Shown one piece after another: positions 26,736-33,590 of a DNA stretch of 64,000 nt (positions are counted from its first letter, which is position 1; every line of letters begins with the position of its first letter). The position numbers and the translations under genes were made by a program. Source of the stretch: Flavobacterium dankookense (GTDB taxonomy: Bacteria > Bacteroidota > Bacteroidia > Flavobacteriales > Flavobacteriaceae); contig NZ_SNXR01000015.1 of assembly GCF_004362665.1 (NCBI RefSeq), positions 62,001-126,000 of the forward strand, given 5' to 3'. The notes under the pieces are model-generated. The model ran no database searches. It saw only the letters and a list, made by a program, of their open reading frames with translations, and had not been told where the DNA came from.

Positions 26736-26743
26736 TAACTTTG
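26736..26743 (+). promoter_or_regulatory. -7 box (TAACTTTG) for tatA
   Basis: It matches TAnnTTTG and ends 25 nt before the tatA ATG. A -33 element is not clear. Confidence 0.5.
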
Positions 26744-26768
26744 CAACTCGAAATAAAAGATTAAAATT

Positions 26769-27092
26769 ATGTTTGGAATTGGCGGCGGAGAATTAGTATT
26801 CATCATTTTTATAGCATTAATGCTTTTTGGTTCCGATAAAATACCGGGAATTGCAAGAACGTTAGGTAAAGGAATGGCGCAGCTGAAAAATGCTACTAAC
26901 GAAATCAAATCAGAAATTCAAAAAAGTGCAGATGCCAATGGTGTAACCGATAGCATGAAAGAGTTGACGTCAAGTTTTACAAAAGAAGTTGATGATATAA
27001 AATCGGGAATTGCTGCTCCAGATATCAATCCTGTAAATCAAATTGCAGAAGATTTTGAGGATTTGACCGGTCCAATAAAACGTCAACTATAA
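26769..27092 (+). CDS. tatA: Sec-independent translocase subunit TatA/TatE
   Basis: The 107-residue protein has a single N-terminal transmembrane helix (GGELVFIIFIALMLFG, about 6-21), then the FG hinge and an amphipathic helix (IPGIARTLGKGMAQLKNA) and an acidic tail. It would form the pore-like part of the twin-arginine pathway for folded proteins. The stop overlaps the ATG of the PAP2 gene by one base, so the two are probably co-transcribed. No tatC is visible nearby. Confidence 0.93.
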   Translation: MFGIGGGELVFIIFIALMLFGSDKIPGIARTLGKGMAQLKNATNEIKSEIQKSADANGVTDSMKELTSSFTKEVDDIKSGIAAPDINPVNQIAEDFEDLTGPIKRQL

Positions 27093-27649
27093 TGTTTGAA
27101 AAAATAATCGATTTAGACAAAGAGTTATTGGTTTATCTCAATAATTTAGGCTCCGAAACGTATGATGATTTGTGGTTGATTATTACCAAACAATTATATT
27201 GGTCACCTTTGTTTTTATTGATTTTTTATTTACTTCAAAAAAAAATCGGGTGGAAAAAATTCGGGTATTACATTTTGTTCACAGCAGTTTTACTCTTGAT
27301 TTGCGACCAAACTGTAAATCTTTTCAAATACGGCTTTGAACGACTTCGTCCAGTAAATGATACAGAAATAAATGGATTACTTCGTATTATAAAAACCAGT
27401 AAATCATTCAGCTTTTTCTCTGGTCATGCAACAAATTCTATGGCTTCTACAGTTTTTGGAGTTTTGATTTTAAGAAAATATTATAAACACGCTTACTTAC
27501 TGTTTTTGTTTCCTTTAATCTTCGCTTATAGCCGAATTTATCTCGGATTGCATTTCCCAACAGACATTCTAACCGGATATGTTTTTGGCGCAACAATGGG
27601 ATTTGTTTGTTATAAGGTATATAGTAAATTCGTAATTCGTAATTCGTAA
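27092..27649 (+). CDS. PAP2 family membrane phosphatase
   Basis: The 185-residue protein has about five transmembrane helices. The three phosphatase motifs are KYGFERLRP (about 82-90), FSGHATNS (about 109-116) and SRIYLGLHFPTD (about 147-158). It probably dephosphorylates undecaprenyl pyrophosphate or other lipid phosphates. The last codons and the stop come from a 7-bp repeat (AATTCGT, three copies at 27627-27647), so the C-terminal IRNS may be repeat-derived. Confidence 0.92.
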   Translation: MFEKIIDLDKELLVYLNNLGSETYDDLWLIITKQLYWSPLFLLIFYLLQKKIGWKKFGYYILFTAVLLLICDQTVNLFKYGFERLRPVNDTEINGLLRIIKTSKSFSFFSGHATNSMASTVFGVLILRKYYKHAYLLFLFPLIFAYSRIYLGLHFPTDILTGYVFGATMGFVCYKVYSKFVIRNS

Positions 27650-27651
27650 TT
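27627..27651. repeat. 7-bp tandem repeat (AATTCGT, three copies) over the PAP2 stop codon
   Basis: The units lie at 27627-27633, 27634-27640 and 27641-27647, followed by a partial unit. The TAA stop of the PAP2 gene (27647-27649) lies within it. Similar AATTC-TAATT strings occur at 30745-30776 and 47796-47826. Confidence 0.7.
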
Positions 27652-27652
27652 T

Positions 27653-28294
27653 TTATTTCACTCGACTTACCGTCAATCCATCCCGAATAGGTAATAAAAC
27701 CGTTTCAACGCGTTCGTCATTTTTCAAAAGTTGATTGTATTCCAATAGTACTTTAGTCGATACATCGTTTGGTTTTACATCTTCCAAAACTTTTCCGCTC
27801 CATAAAACGTTATCCGAAAGAATTATTCCGCCTTTGTTCATCATCGGAACAATTAAATGAAAATAATTGATATAGTTTTCTTTATCTGCATCAATAAAAA
27901 CTAAATCATACTTTTTATTCAAGGTTGGAATAATTTCTAAAGCATCACCAAGATGTTGAAAGATTTGAGTTGCCCACTGACTTCTATCAAAATACTTTCG
28001 TTGAAAATCAACTAGTTCTTCTTCTATATCTAACGTGTCTATTGTTCCATTTTCTGCTAAACCTTCAGCCAAACACAAAGTTGCATAACCAGTATACGTT
28101 CCAATTTCCAAGATGTTACTAGGATGAATAATTTTAGAAAGCATACTCAAAACTCTACCTTGAAAATGTCCGCTTAACATTCGTGGCTGCAAAATTTTTT
28201 GATGAGTTTCTTTGTTCAGTTGCGCCAATAATTCGGGTTCGTTTTCAGAATGAAGCGTTACATAATGATCTAATTCGTCGGAAAGGAAATGCAT
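27653..28294 (-). CDS. Class I SAM-dependent O-methyltransferase
   Basis: The 213-residue protein of the caffeoyl-CoA/catechol O-methyltransferase-like family has the SAM motif LEIGTYTGYATL (about 61-72) and the metal-site segment FIDADKENY (about 133-141). Acidic residues for a divalent cation are present (D134, D160-N161). The substrate is unknown. It is divergent from rlmN and convergent with the PAP2 gene, with almost no gap between the stops. Confidence 0.92.
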   Translation of the reverse strand: MHFLSDELDHYVTLHSENEPELLAQLNKETHQKILQPRMLSGHFQGRVLSMLSKIIHPSNILEIGTYTGYATLCLAEGLAENGTIDTLDIEEELVDFQRKYFDRSQWATQIFQHLGDALEIIPTLNKKYDLVFIDADKENYINYFHLIVPMMNKGGIILSDNVLWSGKVLEDVKPNDVSTKVLLEYNQLLKNDERVETVLLPIRDGLTVSRVK

Positions 28295-28308
28295 GTTTTT
28301 ATTTTTTA

Positions 28309-28316
28309 CAAAAATA
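28309..28316 (-). promoter_or_regulatory. -7 box (TATTTTTG) for the O-methyltransferase
   Basis: It matches TAnnTTTG on the minus strand, 14 nt upstream of the ATG at 28294. Confidence 0.5.
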
Positions 28317-28342
28317 CGAATTATGAAATAATTAAAATACCC

Positions 28343-28350
28343 TAAATTTG
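28343..28350 (+). promoter_or_regulatory. -7 box (TAAATTTG) almost abutting the rlmN start
   Basis: It matches TAnnTTTG and ends only 4 nt before the ATG at 28355. If used, it would give a leaderless or nearly leaderless rlmN message. No clear -33 element is visible. Confidence 0.5.
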
Positions 28351-28354
28351 CGCC

Positions 28355-29395
28355 ATGGAAATCGAGAAAAAAGACATTCGCAGTTTAACCAAAGAGCAAC
28401 TTCGTGATTTTTTTGTAGCCAACGGCGACAAAGCTTTTCGCGGAAATCAGGTTTATGAATGGCTTTGGAGCAAAGCATCGCACAGTTTTGAAGACATGAC
28501 CAATGTTTCCAAAGAAACTCGTGCCATGCTCGAAAACAACTTTGTTATCAATCATATCAAGGTGGATCAAATGCAACGCAGCGAAGACGGAACCGTAAAA
28601 AATGCCGTTCGTCTGCACGATGGTTTGATTGTAGAAAGCGTTTTAATTCCAACCGAAACACGAACAACTGCTTGTGTTTCCAGTCAAGTTGGTTGTAGTT
28701 TGGATTGTAATTTTTGTGCTACAGCACGATTAAAACGAATGCGAAATCTCGAACCAGGCGAAATCTACGACCAAGTTGTTGCCATCGACCGCGAAAGCCG
28801 TTTGTATTACAATCGACCTTTGTCCAACATCGTTTTTATGGGAATGGGTGAACCGTTGATGAACTACAACAACGTCATGAAAGCCATCGACATGATTACT
28901 TCCGATGAAGGTTTAGGAATGTCGCCAAAACGTATTACCGTTTCCACATCAGGAGTTTCCAAAATGATAAAAAAAATGGCAGATGACGAAGTAAAATTCA
29001 AGTTAGCCGTTTCCTTGCATTCCGCCATCGAAGAAACTCGAAACCACATTATGCCGTTTACAAAAAACTTCCAATTGCCTGAATTACGTGAAGCATTGCA
29101 ATATTGGTACAAAAAAACCAAAAGCAAAGTCACTTACGAATACGTGGTTTGGAAAGGAATTAACGATGACAAAGCGTCTATCGATGCCTTAGTGAAATTT
29201 TGCAAATATGTGCCGTGCAAAGTCAATTTAATCGAATACAATCCAATCGATGATGGCGAATTCCAACAGGCGTCAGACCTTGCTATCGACAACTACATCA
29301 AAGCCTTAGAACAAAACGATATCGTTGCCAAAGTGCGTCGCAGTCGCGGAAAAGACATCGATGCCGCTTGCGGACAATTGGCTAATAAATCGTAA
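28355..29395 (+). CDS. rlmN: 23S rRNA (adenine-2503-C2)/tRNA methyltransferase, radical SAM
   Basis: The enzyme methylates C2 of A2503 in 23S rRNA and A37 of some tRNAs. The 346-residue protein has the 4Fe-4S ligands C114, C118 and C121 (CxxxCxxC) and the SAM-binding GMGEPLMN segment (about 163-170). The C-terminal catalytic cysteine is C339 in AACGQL. It is followed by a small hairpin and dispersed repeat copy B. Confidence 0.97.
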   Translation: MEIEKKDIRSLTKEQLRDFFVANGDKAFRGNQVYEWLWSKASHSFEDMTNVSKETRAMLENNFVINHIKVDQMQRSEDGTVKNAVRLHDGLIVESVLIPTETRTTACVSSQVGCSLDCNFCATARLKRMRNLEPGEIYDQVVAIDRESRLYYNRPLSNIVFMGMGEPLMNYNNVMKAIDMITSDEGLGMSPKRITVSTSGVSKMIKKMADDEVKFKLAVSLHSAIEETRNHIMPFTKNFQLPELREALQYWYKKTKSKVTYEYVVWKGINDDKASIDALVKFCKYVPCKVNLIEYNPIDDGEFQQASDLAIDNYIKALEQNDIVAKVRRSRGKDIDAACGQLANKS

Positions 29396-29420
29396 AGTGT
29401 CAATCCCAATTTAGTTGGGA

Positions 29421-29546
29421 TAGGAGCGAAAGGTTTAGGCATTTTTGCAATCCATTTTCCTGCTTTCCGTTTCAATCTTTTATGAATTGCCACGGGTTTA
29501 AACCGTGGCAATTCATAAAAGGATTTCCACTACAATCAGGGCTAAA
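29421..29546. repeat. Dispersed intergenic repeat, copy B
   Basis: It starts TAGGAGCGA, contains a TTCCTGCTTTCCGTTTCAAT module and ends GGATTTCCACTACAATCAGG plus GCTAAA. Its core is a perfect 19-bp inverted repeat (29477-29495 with 29503-29521, 7-nt loop) unrelated in sequence to the cores of copies A and C. It lies between rlmN and the prenyl synthase gene. Confidence 0.85.
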
Positions 29547-29610
29547 AAAGGAATTGTATTGAATACCGTTAAGATTATTATAACACTAACGCTACTTCAA
29601 GCAAAATACC

Positions 29611-29618
29611 TATTTTTG
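29611..29618 (+). promoter_or_regulatory. -7 box (TATTTTTG) for the polyprenyl synthetase gene
   Basis: It matches TAnnTTTG and ends 9 nt before the ATG at 29628, implying a very short leader. Confidence 0.5.
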
Positions 29619-29627
29619 TACTCATAA

Positions 29628-30608
29628 ATGAACGTCACTTCTCAAATAAAACAACCTATTTTGATTGAAATGGAACTTTTCGAAAAAAAGTTCTACGAAT
29701 CAATGACTTCCAAGGTTGCGTTATTGAACCGAATTACCTATTACATCGTTAACCGGAAAGGAAAACAAATGCGACCAATGTTTGTTTTTTTGGTAGCAAA
29801 AATGCTTTCCGAAAACAGCGAAGTAAACGAACGAACCTATCGTGGAGCAAGTGTAATCGAACTTATTCACACTGCAACTTTAGTTCACGATGATGTTGTG
29901 GATGATAGCAATCGCCGTCGCGGATTTTTCTCTATTAATGCGTTGTGGAAAAATAAAATTGCCGTTTTAGTTGGTGATTATTTGTTGTCAAAAGGATTAT
30001 TGCTTTCCATTGACAACGGCGATTTCGATTTGCTTCAAATCATTTCGGTTGCCGTTCGTGAAATGAGTGAAGGCGAATTACTTCAAATAGAAAAAGCCAG
30101 AAGATTAGACATTGTCGAAGACGTTTATTATGAAATCATCCGCAAAAAAACAGCAACATTAATTGCTTCGTGTTGTGCGCTTGGAGCAAAATCAGTTTCA
30201 GAAGATAAAGATTTAGTAGAAAAAATGCGTCTTTTTGGAGAACTCATCGGAATGGCTTTTCAAATCAAAGATGACCTTTTTGATTATACGGATGATGCTA
30301 TTGGAAAACCAACCGGTATTGACATCAAAGAACAAAAAATGACGTTGCCGTTGATTTATGCTTTGAATAATTGTTCGCCAAAAGAAAAAAGTTGGTGCAT
30401 CAATTCAATAAAAAATCACAACAAAGACAAAAAAAGAGTTAGAGAAGTTATTCAATTCGTTAAAGACAAAAACGGACTAACTTACGCCGAACAAAAAATG
30501 GTTCAATTCCAGCAAGAAGCACTTTCCTTACTTCAAGATTTTCCAAATTCAACATACAAAGAAAGTTTGATTTTAATGGTTAATTATGTTATCGATAGAA
30601 AAAAATAA
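29628..30608 (+). CDS. Polyprenyl (probably octaprenyl/all-trans) diphosphate synthase
   Basis: The 326-residue all-alpha isoprenyl synthase has the first aspartate motif DDVVDD (about 85-90, followed by SNRRRG) and the second DDLFDYTDD (about 220-228). Such enzymes make the side chain of menaquinone in Bacteroidota; chain length cannot be fixed by eye. It is followed by 13-bp tandem repeats and a GTCATT-type repeat. Confidence 0.93.
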   Translation: MNVTSQIKQPILIEMELFEKKFYESMTSKVALLNRITYYIVNRKGKQMRPMFVFLVAKMLSENSEVNERTYRGASVIELIHTATLVHDDVVDDSNRRRGFFSINALWKNKIAVLVGDYLLSKGLLLSIDNGDFDLLQIISVAVREMSEGELLQIEKARRLDIVEDVYYEIIRKKTATLIASCCALGAKSVSEDKDLVEKMRLFGELIGMAFQIKDDLFDYTDDAIGKPTGIDIKEQKMTLPLIYALNNCSPKEKSWCINSIKNHNKDKKRVREVIQFVKDKNGLTYAEQKMVQFQQEALSLLQDFPNSTYKESLILMVNYVIDRKK

Positions 30609-30643
30609 TTTTCAGTCGCAGTTTTCAGTCGCAGTTTTCAGTC
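30609..30643. repeat. 13-bp tandem repeat (TTTTCAGTCGCAG)
   Basis: Two full copies (30609-30621, 30622-30634) and a partial third (30635-30643) begin directly after the prenyl synthase stop codon. Confidence 0.8.
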
Positions 30644-30673
30644 CAGTTAACACACAGCTTGTTCACGCAGTTT

Positions 30674-30700
30674 GTCATTCCGAGGAACGAGGAATCTCAT
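30674..30700. repeat. GTCATT-CCGAGGAACGA-GGAATCTCAT dispersed repeat
   Basis: It is related to GTCATTGCGAG...CGAAGCAATCTC at 39722-39747 and 58656-58684. It lies in the 230-nt gap before the ECF sigma gene, which otherwise shows only AT-rich sequence. Confidence 0.7.
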
Positions 30701-30838
30701 AATTTTATTTAAGAAAAATTGATTGATAATCAATCATTTAAAAACTTTTTAATTTTTAATTCATAATTTTTATTTATTTCATACAACCATTTTCCATCGA
30801 CATTCGTCTATGCTAATAGAAACACTTCATAATAGATT

Positions 30839-31399
30839 TTGAAAGTAATAAGCTTACATAAAGAAGAAAAAGAATTAATCGAATTGGCTGTCGAGAACAA
30901 TCGTCATGCACAACATCAGATTTATTCCAAATATGCTCCGAAAATGCTAAGCGTTTGCCGCCAATACATCAAAGATGTTCATCAGGCAGAAGATATTATG
31001 ATAACCGCTTTTATGAAAGTGTTTACCAATTTAAAAAATTTCAAACACGAAGGAAGTTTTGAAGGTTGGATTAGACGAATAATGATTAACGAAAGTATTT
31101 CATTTATTAGAGTTCAAAAGAAAGTGAAGTTTCTTGAAGACGAAAACTTTGTTGAGGAAAAAGCAAACAATATCGAAAGTCAGTTTTCAGTGGAAGACAT
31201 TCAGTTTTTGATAGACAATTTGCCCGATGGTTACAAAATGGTTTTCAATCTCTATTGCATTGAAGGTTTTAAACATCAGGAAATTGCCCAAATGCTTGGA
31301 ATTAGCGAAGGGACATCAAAATCACAATTGTCTCACGCACGTAAAACACTTCAAGACAATGTTTTAAAATTAAAGAATTATCAAAATGGCACAGAATAA
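30839..31399 (+). CDS. ECF-type RNA polymerase sigma factor (TTG start)
   Basis: The 186-residue protein has region 2 (AQHQIYSKYAPKMLSVCRQYI to GWIRRIMINE, about 23-85) and region 4 (about 120-175) with the HTH HQEIAQMLGISEGTSKSQLSHARK. The TTG at 30839 is the only plausible start: an in-frame TAG lies two codons upstream and no ATG precedes the conserved N-terminus. It overlaps the next gene by 14 nt. Its target regulon is unknown; the next two genes look like a membrane anti-sigma-like partner and an envelope protein. Confidence 0.93.
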   Translation: MKVISLHKEEKELIELAVENNRHAQHQIYSKYAPKMLSVCRQYIKDVHQAEDIMITAFMKVFTNLKNFKHEGSFEGWIRRIMINESISFIRVQKKVKFLEDENFVEEKANNIESQFSVEDIQFLIDNLPDGYKMVFNLYCIEGFKHQEIAQMLGISEGTSKSQLSHARKTLQDNVLKLKNYQNGTE

Positions 31400-32180
31400 A
31401 TTAGAAAATCAAATCAGAGAAAAGTTGAATTCAAGAGAAATTCAGCCTTCTGCTCAAGCTTGGGATCGATTGGATGCAATGCTAACCGTTGGCGAAGAAA
31501 AAAAAACAAAGCGTTCTTTTTTCTCCTTCAAGTATATTGGAATTGCTGCCAGCGTTTTGGTATTCGTAACACTTGGTTTGTTCTTTTTCAATCAAAAAAA
31601 TACAACAATTGAACAACAAAATACCGTTGTTGAAAGTGACAGCAAAAAACAAAATACCAAAGAATCGGTTTCTTTAAAAGAAAATGCAATTCTAGGAAAG
31701 GATCAAAATACTGAAGTCATAGTTTCAAATGAAAAAATGACAACTAATAAATCGACATCTGAAACTCGAAATTTTGAGCCAAAAAATAGTAGCGAAGTTT
31801 CAATCATCAATCAAAAAAACAATCAATCCCAAAGTCTCGGGACTATCATCAATCGTGAAAAAGAAATTGAATACATGATTGGAGAAGCCATTGGAATTAA
31901 AGATTTACCCATTATTGAAAGTCCAACAAAAGTTTTTATCTCCAAAAAAAGTAATTCAAAAAAACCATCTTACATTGATGTTGATGAACTTTTAGCATCG
32001 GTTGAAAAAGATAGAGAAAAGGAAACTAAAGTCAGCAAATCCAATATAAATGTTGATGCCAAAAGTCTTCTTTCTGAAGTTGATACCGAATTGGATATGA
32101 CGTTTAGACAAAGAGTTTTGAACACGGTAAACAAAAATTACAAATCGGTGAAAGAAGCTGTAGTCAACAGAAATCATTAG
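31386..32180 (+). CDS. Single-pass membrane protein, probable anti-sigma-like partner
   Basis: The 264-residue protein has a cytoplasmic N-terminus of about 45 residues with a conserved AWDRLDAML motif (about 25-33), one transmembrane helix (about 55-72) and a long polar Ser/Asn/Lys-rich periplasmic region. Topology and overlap with the ECF sigma gene (14 nt) suggest an anti-sigma role, but no zinc or FecR motif is visible, so this is inference. Confidence 0.75.
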   Translation: MAQNKLENQIREKLNSREIQPSAQAWDRLDAMLTVGEEKKTKRSFFSFKYIGIAASVLVFVTLGLFFFNQKNTTIEQQNTVVESDSKKQNTKESVSLKENAILGKDQNTEVIVSNEKMTTNKSTSETRNFEPKNSSEVSIINQKNNQSQSLGTIINREKEIEYMIGEAIGIKDLPIIESPTKVFISKKSNSKKPSYIDVDELLASVEKDREKETKVSKSNINVDAKSLLSEVDTELDMTFRQRVLNTVNKNYKSVKEAVVNRNH

Positions 32181-32197
32181 TCAATAACAATAGCAAA

Positions 32198-32256
32198 TTC
32201 AAAAATCAACTTCAAAAATCAACTTCAAATATTGACATTGAAATTGACATTGAAAT
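32198..32256. repeat. 13-bp and 12-bp tandem repeats
   Basis: TTCAAAAATCAAC occurs twice (32198-32210, 32211-32223) and is followed by ATTGACATTGAA twice (32231-32242, 32243-32254). They fill most of the gap between the anti-sigma-like gene and the barrel gene. Confidence 0.75.
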
Positions 32257-32287
32257 TTAAAAATCATTAATCTTAAAATAAATAATC

Positions 32288-33424
32288 ATGAGAAATTTTA
32301 CAATTTACTTAGCAGTAGCATTATGTCTTTTTGTTAGCAAAATGACAGCGCAAGAAAATACTTTTAACGAAAGTGTTAAAGTCATTTCGGCAAAAATCGA
32401 TAACGTAACCAAGCAAGAAAAAGAAGCGCTTAAACGAGAAGTGGAAAGCGTCAACGTAGAACTTGAAGAAGGAAAAATTTCGGCTAAAGAAGCAGAAGAA
32501 AAAAAGAAAGCTTTCGCTTCAAAAAGAGCCGAAAATATTGAACAGAAAGTTGCACTATACGAACAAGAATTGAAAGACTTAATTCAATTAAAAGCCAATG
32601 GAAAATTAGTTGACAAAAAATATAAAGTAGATACATTGGTGATAAACGGAAAAAAATATCCAACAACATATGAGGTAATTGATGACACAGAAATAAGTTT
32701 AAAAAAAGGAAAATTTACGGTGCAATGGAGAAATTGGGAAACAGATAGAAAGAGAAGAGATTCAATAGTTAGAAATATCTCAGAATTGCGAACAACATCA
32801 CAGTTTGTTTTTGCTGCTGGAGTGAACAATTTGGTTACCGACGGAAGTGTTGCAAACTCTGATTTCAGATATTGGGGTTCACATTTTTACGAATGGGGAA
32901 TTACTGGAAATACCCGAATTTTCAAGAATAACAATCTTTTACATGCCAAATATGGTTTTTCAGTAATGTACAATAATCTTCGTCCAACGGATAATCGAGT
33001 TTTTGTAACCGACGGAAATCAAACCAATTTGGAAGATTTTGGAGCTAAATTAAAAGATTCACGTTTACGAAATGTTTTTGTAACGGTTCCGTTGCATTTG
33101 GAATTTGATTTTACCAAAAAAAGAATCAACGATGCTGGAAAAGAAATCTTCAAAACTCATAAAAGTGTTCGTCTTGGAATTGGTGGATATGCAGGTTTCC
33201 GAGTAAAATCGAAACAAAAATTGTGTTATGAAATTGACGGAAATGATTTTACTACTAAAGAAAAAGGGGATTTCAATGTAAACGATTTTATTTATGGAGT
33301 TAGTGCATATCTCGGTTTTTCAGAAACCAGTTTGTATGTGAAATACGATTTAAATCCAATGTTTGCTGACAATGCAGTAAAACAAAATAACGTTTCACTT
33401 GGAGTGCGATTTGATTTCAACTAA
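32288..33424 (+). CDS. Outer membrane beta-barrel-like protein with N-terminal coiled coil
   Basis: The 378-residue protein has a signal peptide (about 1-21, ending MTAQ) and a Glu/Lys-rich coiled-coil segment (about 35-105). A beta-strand-rich C-terminal half with barrel-type strands (LGIGGYAGFRVKSKQK, SLGVRFDFN at the end) follows. The aromatic last strand fits BAM-dependent insertion. It is in line with the ECF sigma and anti-sigma-like genes and may be their regulated target. The function is unknown. Confidence 0.8.
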   Translation: MRNFTIYLAVALCLFVSKMTAQENTFNESVKVISAKIDNVTKQEKEALKREVESVNVELEEGKISAKEAEEKKKAFASKRAENIEQKVALYEQELKDLIQLKANGKLVDKKYKVDTLVINGKKYPTTYEVIDDTEISLKKGKFTVQWRNWETDRKRRDSIVRNISELRTTSQFVFAAGVNNLVTDGSVANSDFRYWGSHFYEWGITGNTRIFKNNNLLHAKYGFSVMYNNLRPTDNRVFVTDGNQTNLEDFGAKLKDSRLRNVFVTVPLHLEFDFTKKRINDAGKEIFKTHKSVRLGIGGYAGFRVKSKQKLCYEIDGNDFTTKEKGDFNVNDFIYGVSAYLGFSETSLYVKYDLNPMFADNAVKQNNVSLGVRFDFN

Positions 33425-33450
33425 AAATTGTTTAGGTTAGTTTATACTTT

Positions 33451-33482
33451 AAAAAGATGTTTCAGCAATGAAGCATCTTTTT
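33451..33482 (+). terminator. Intrinsic terminator after the barrel gene
   Basis: A 13-bp stem (33451-33463 with 33470-33482, one G-U pair) with a 6-nt loop has a T-rich 3' side. An outer TATACTT/AAGTATA pair lengthens it. Confidence 0.85.
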
Positions 33483-33557
33483 TCTTTTAAGTATAAATTA
33501 TAAATTCGGAATGCGTAAATTTACGGTCTTTCAATTTCAAGATTTTAGTAATCTAAT

Positions 33558-33588
33558 AATCTAAAAGTCTAACAATCTAAAAGTCTAA
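33558..33588. repeat. 15-bp direct repeat (AATCTAAAAGTCTAA) just before dnaG
   Basis: Two exact copies (33558-33572 and 33574-33588) end 2 nt before the TTG start of dnaG, so they form its ribosome-landing region. Their role is unknown. Confidence 0.75.
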
Positions 33589-33590
33589 AT

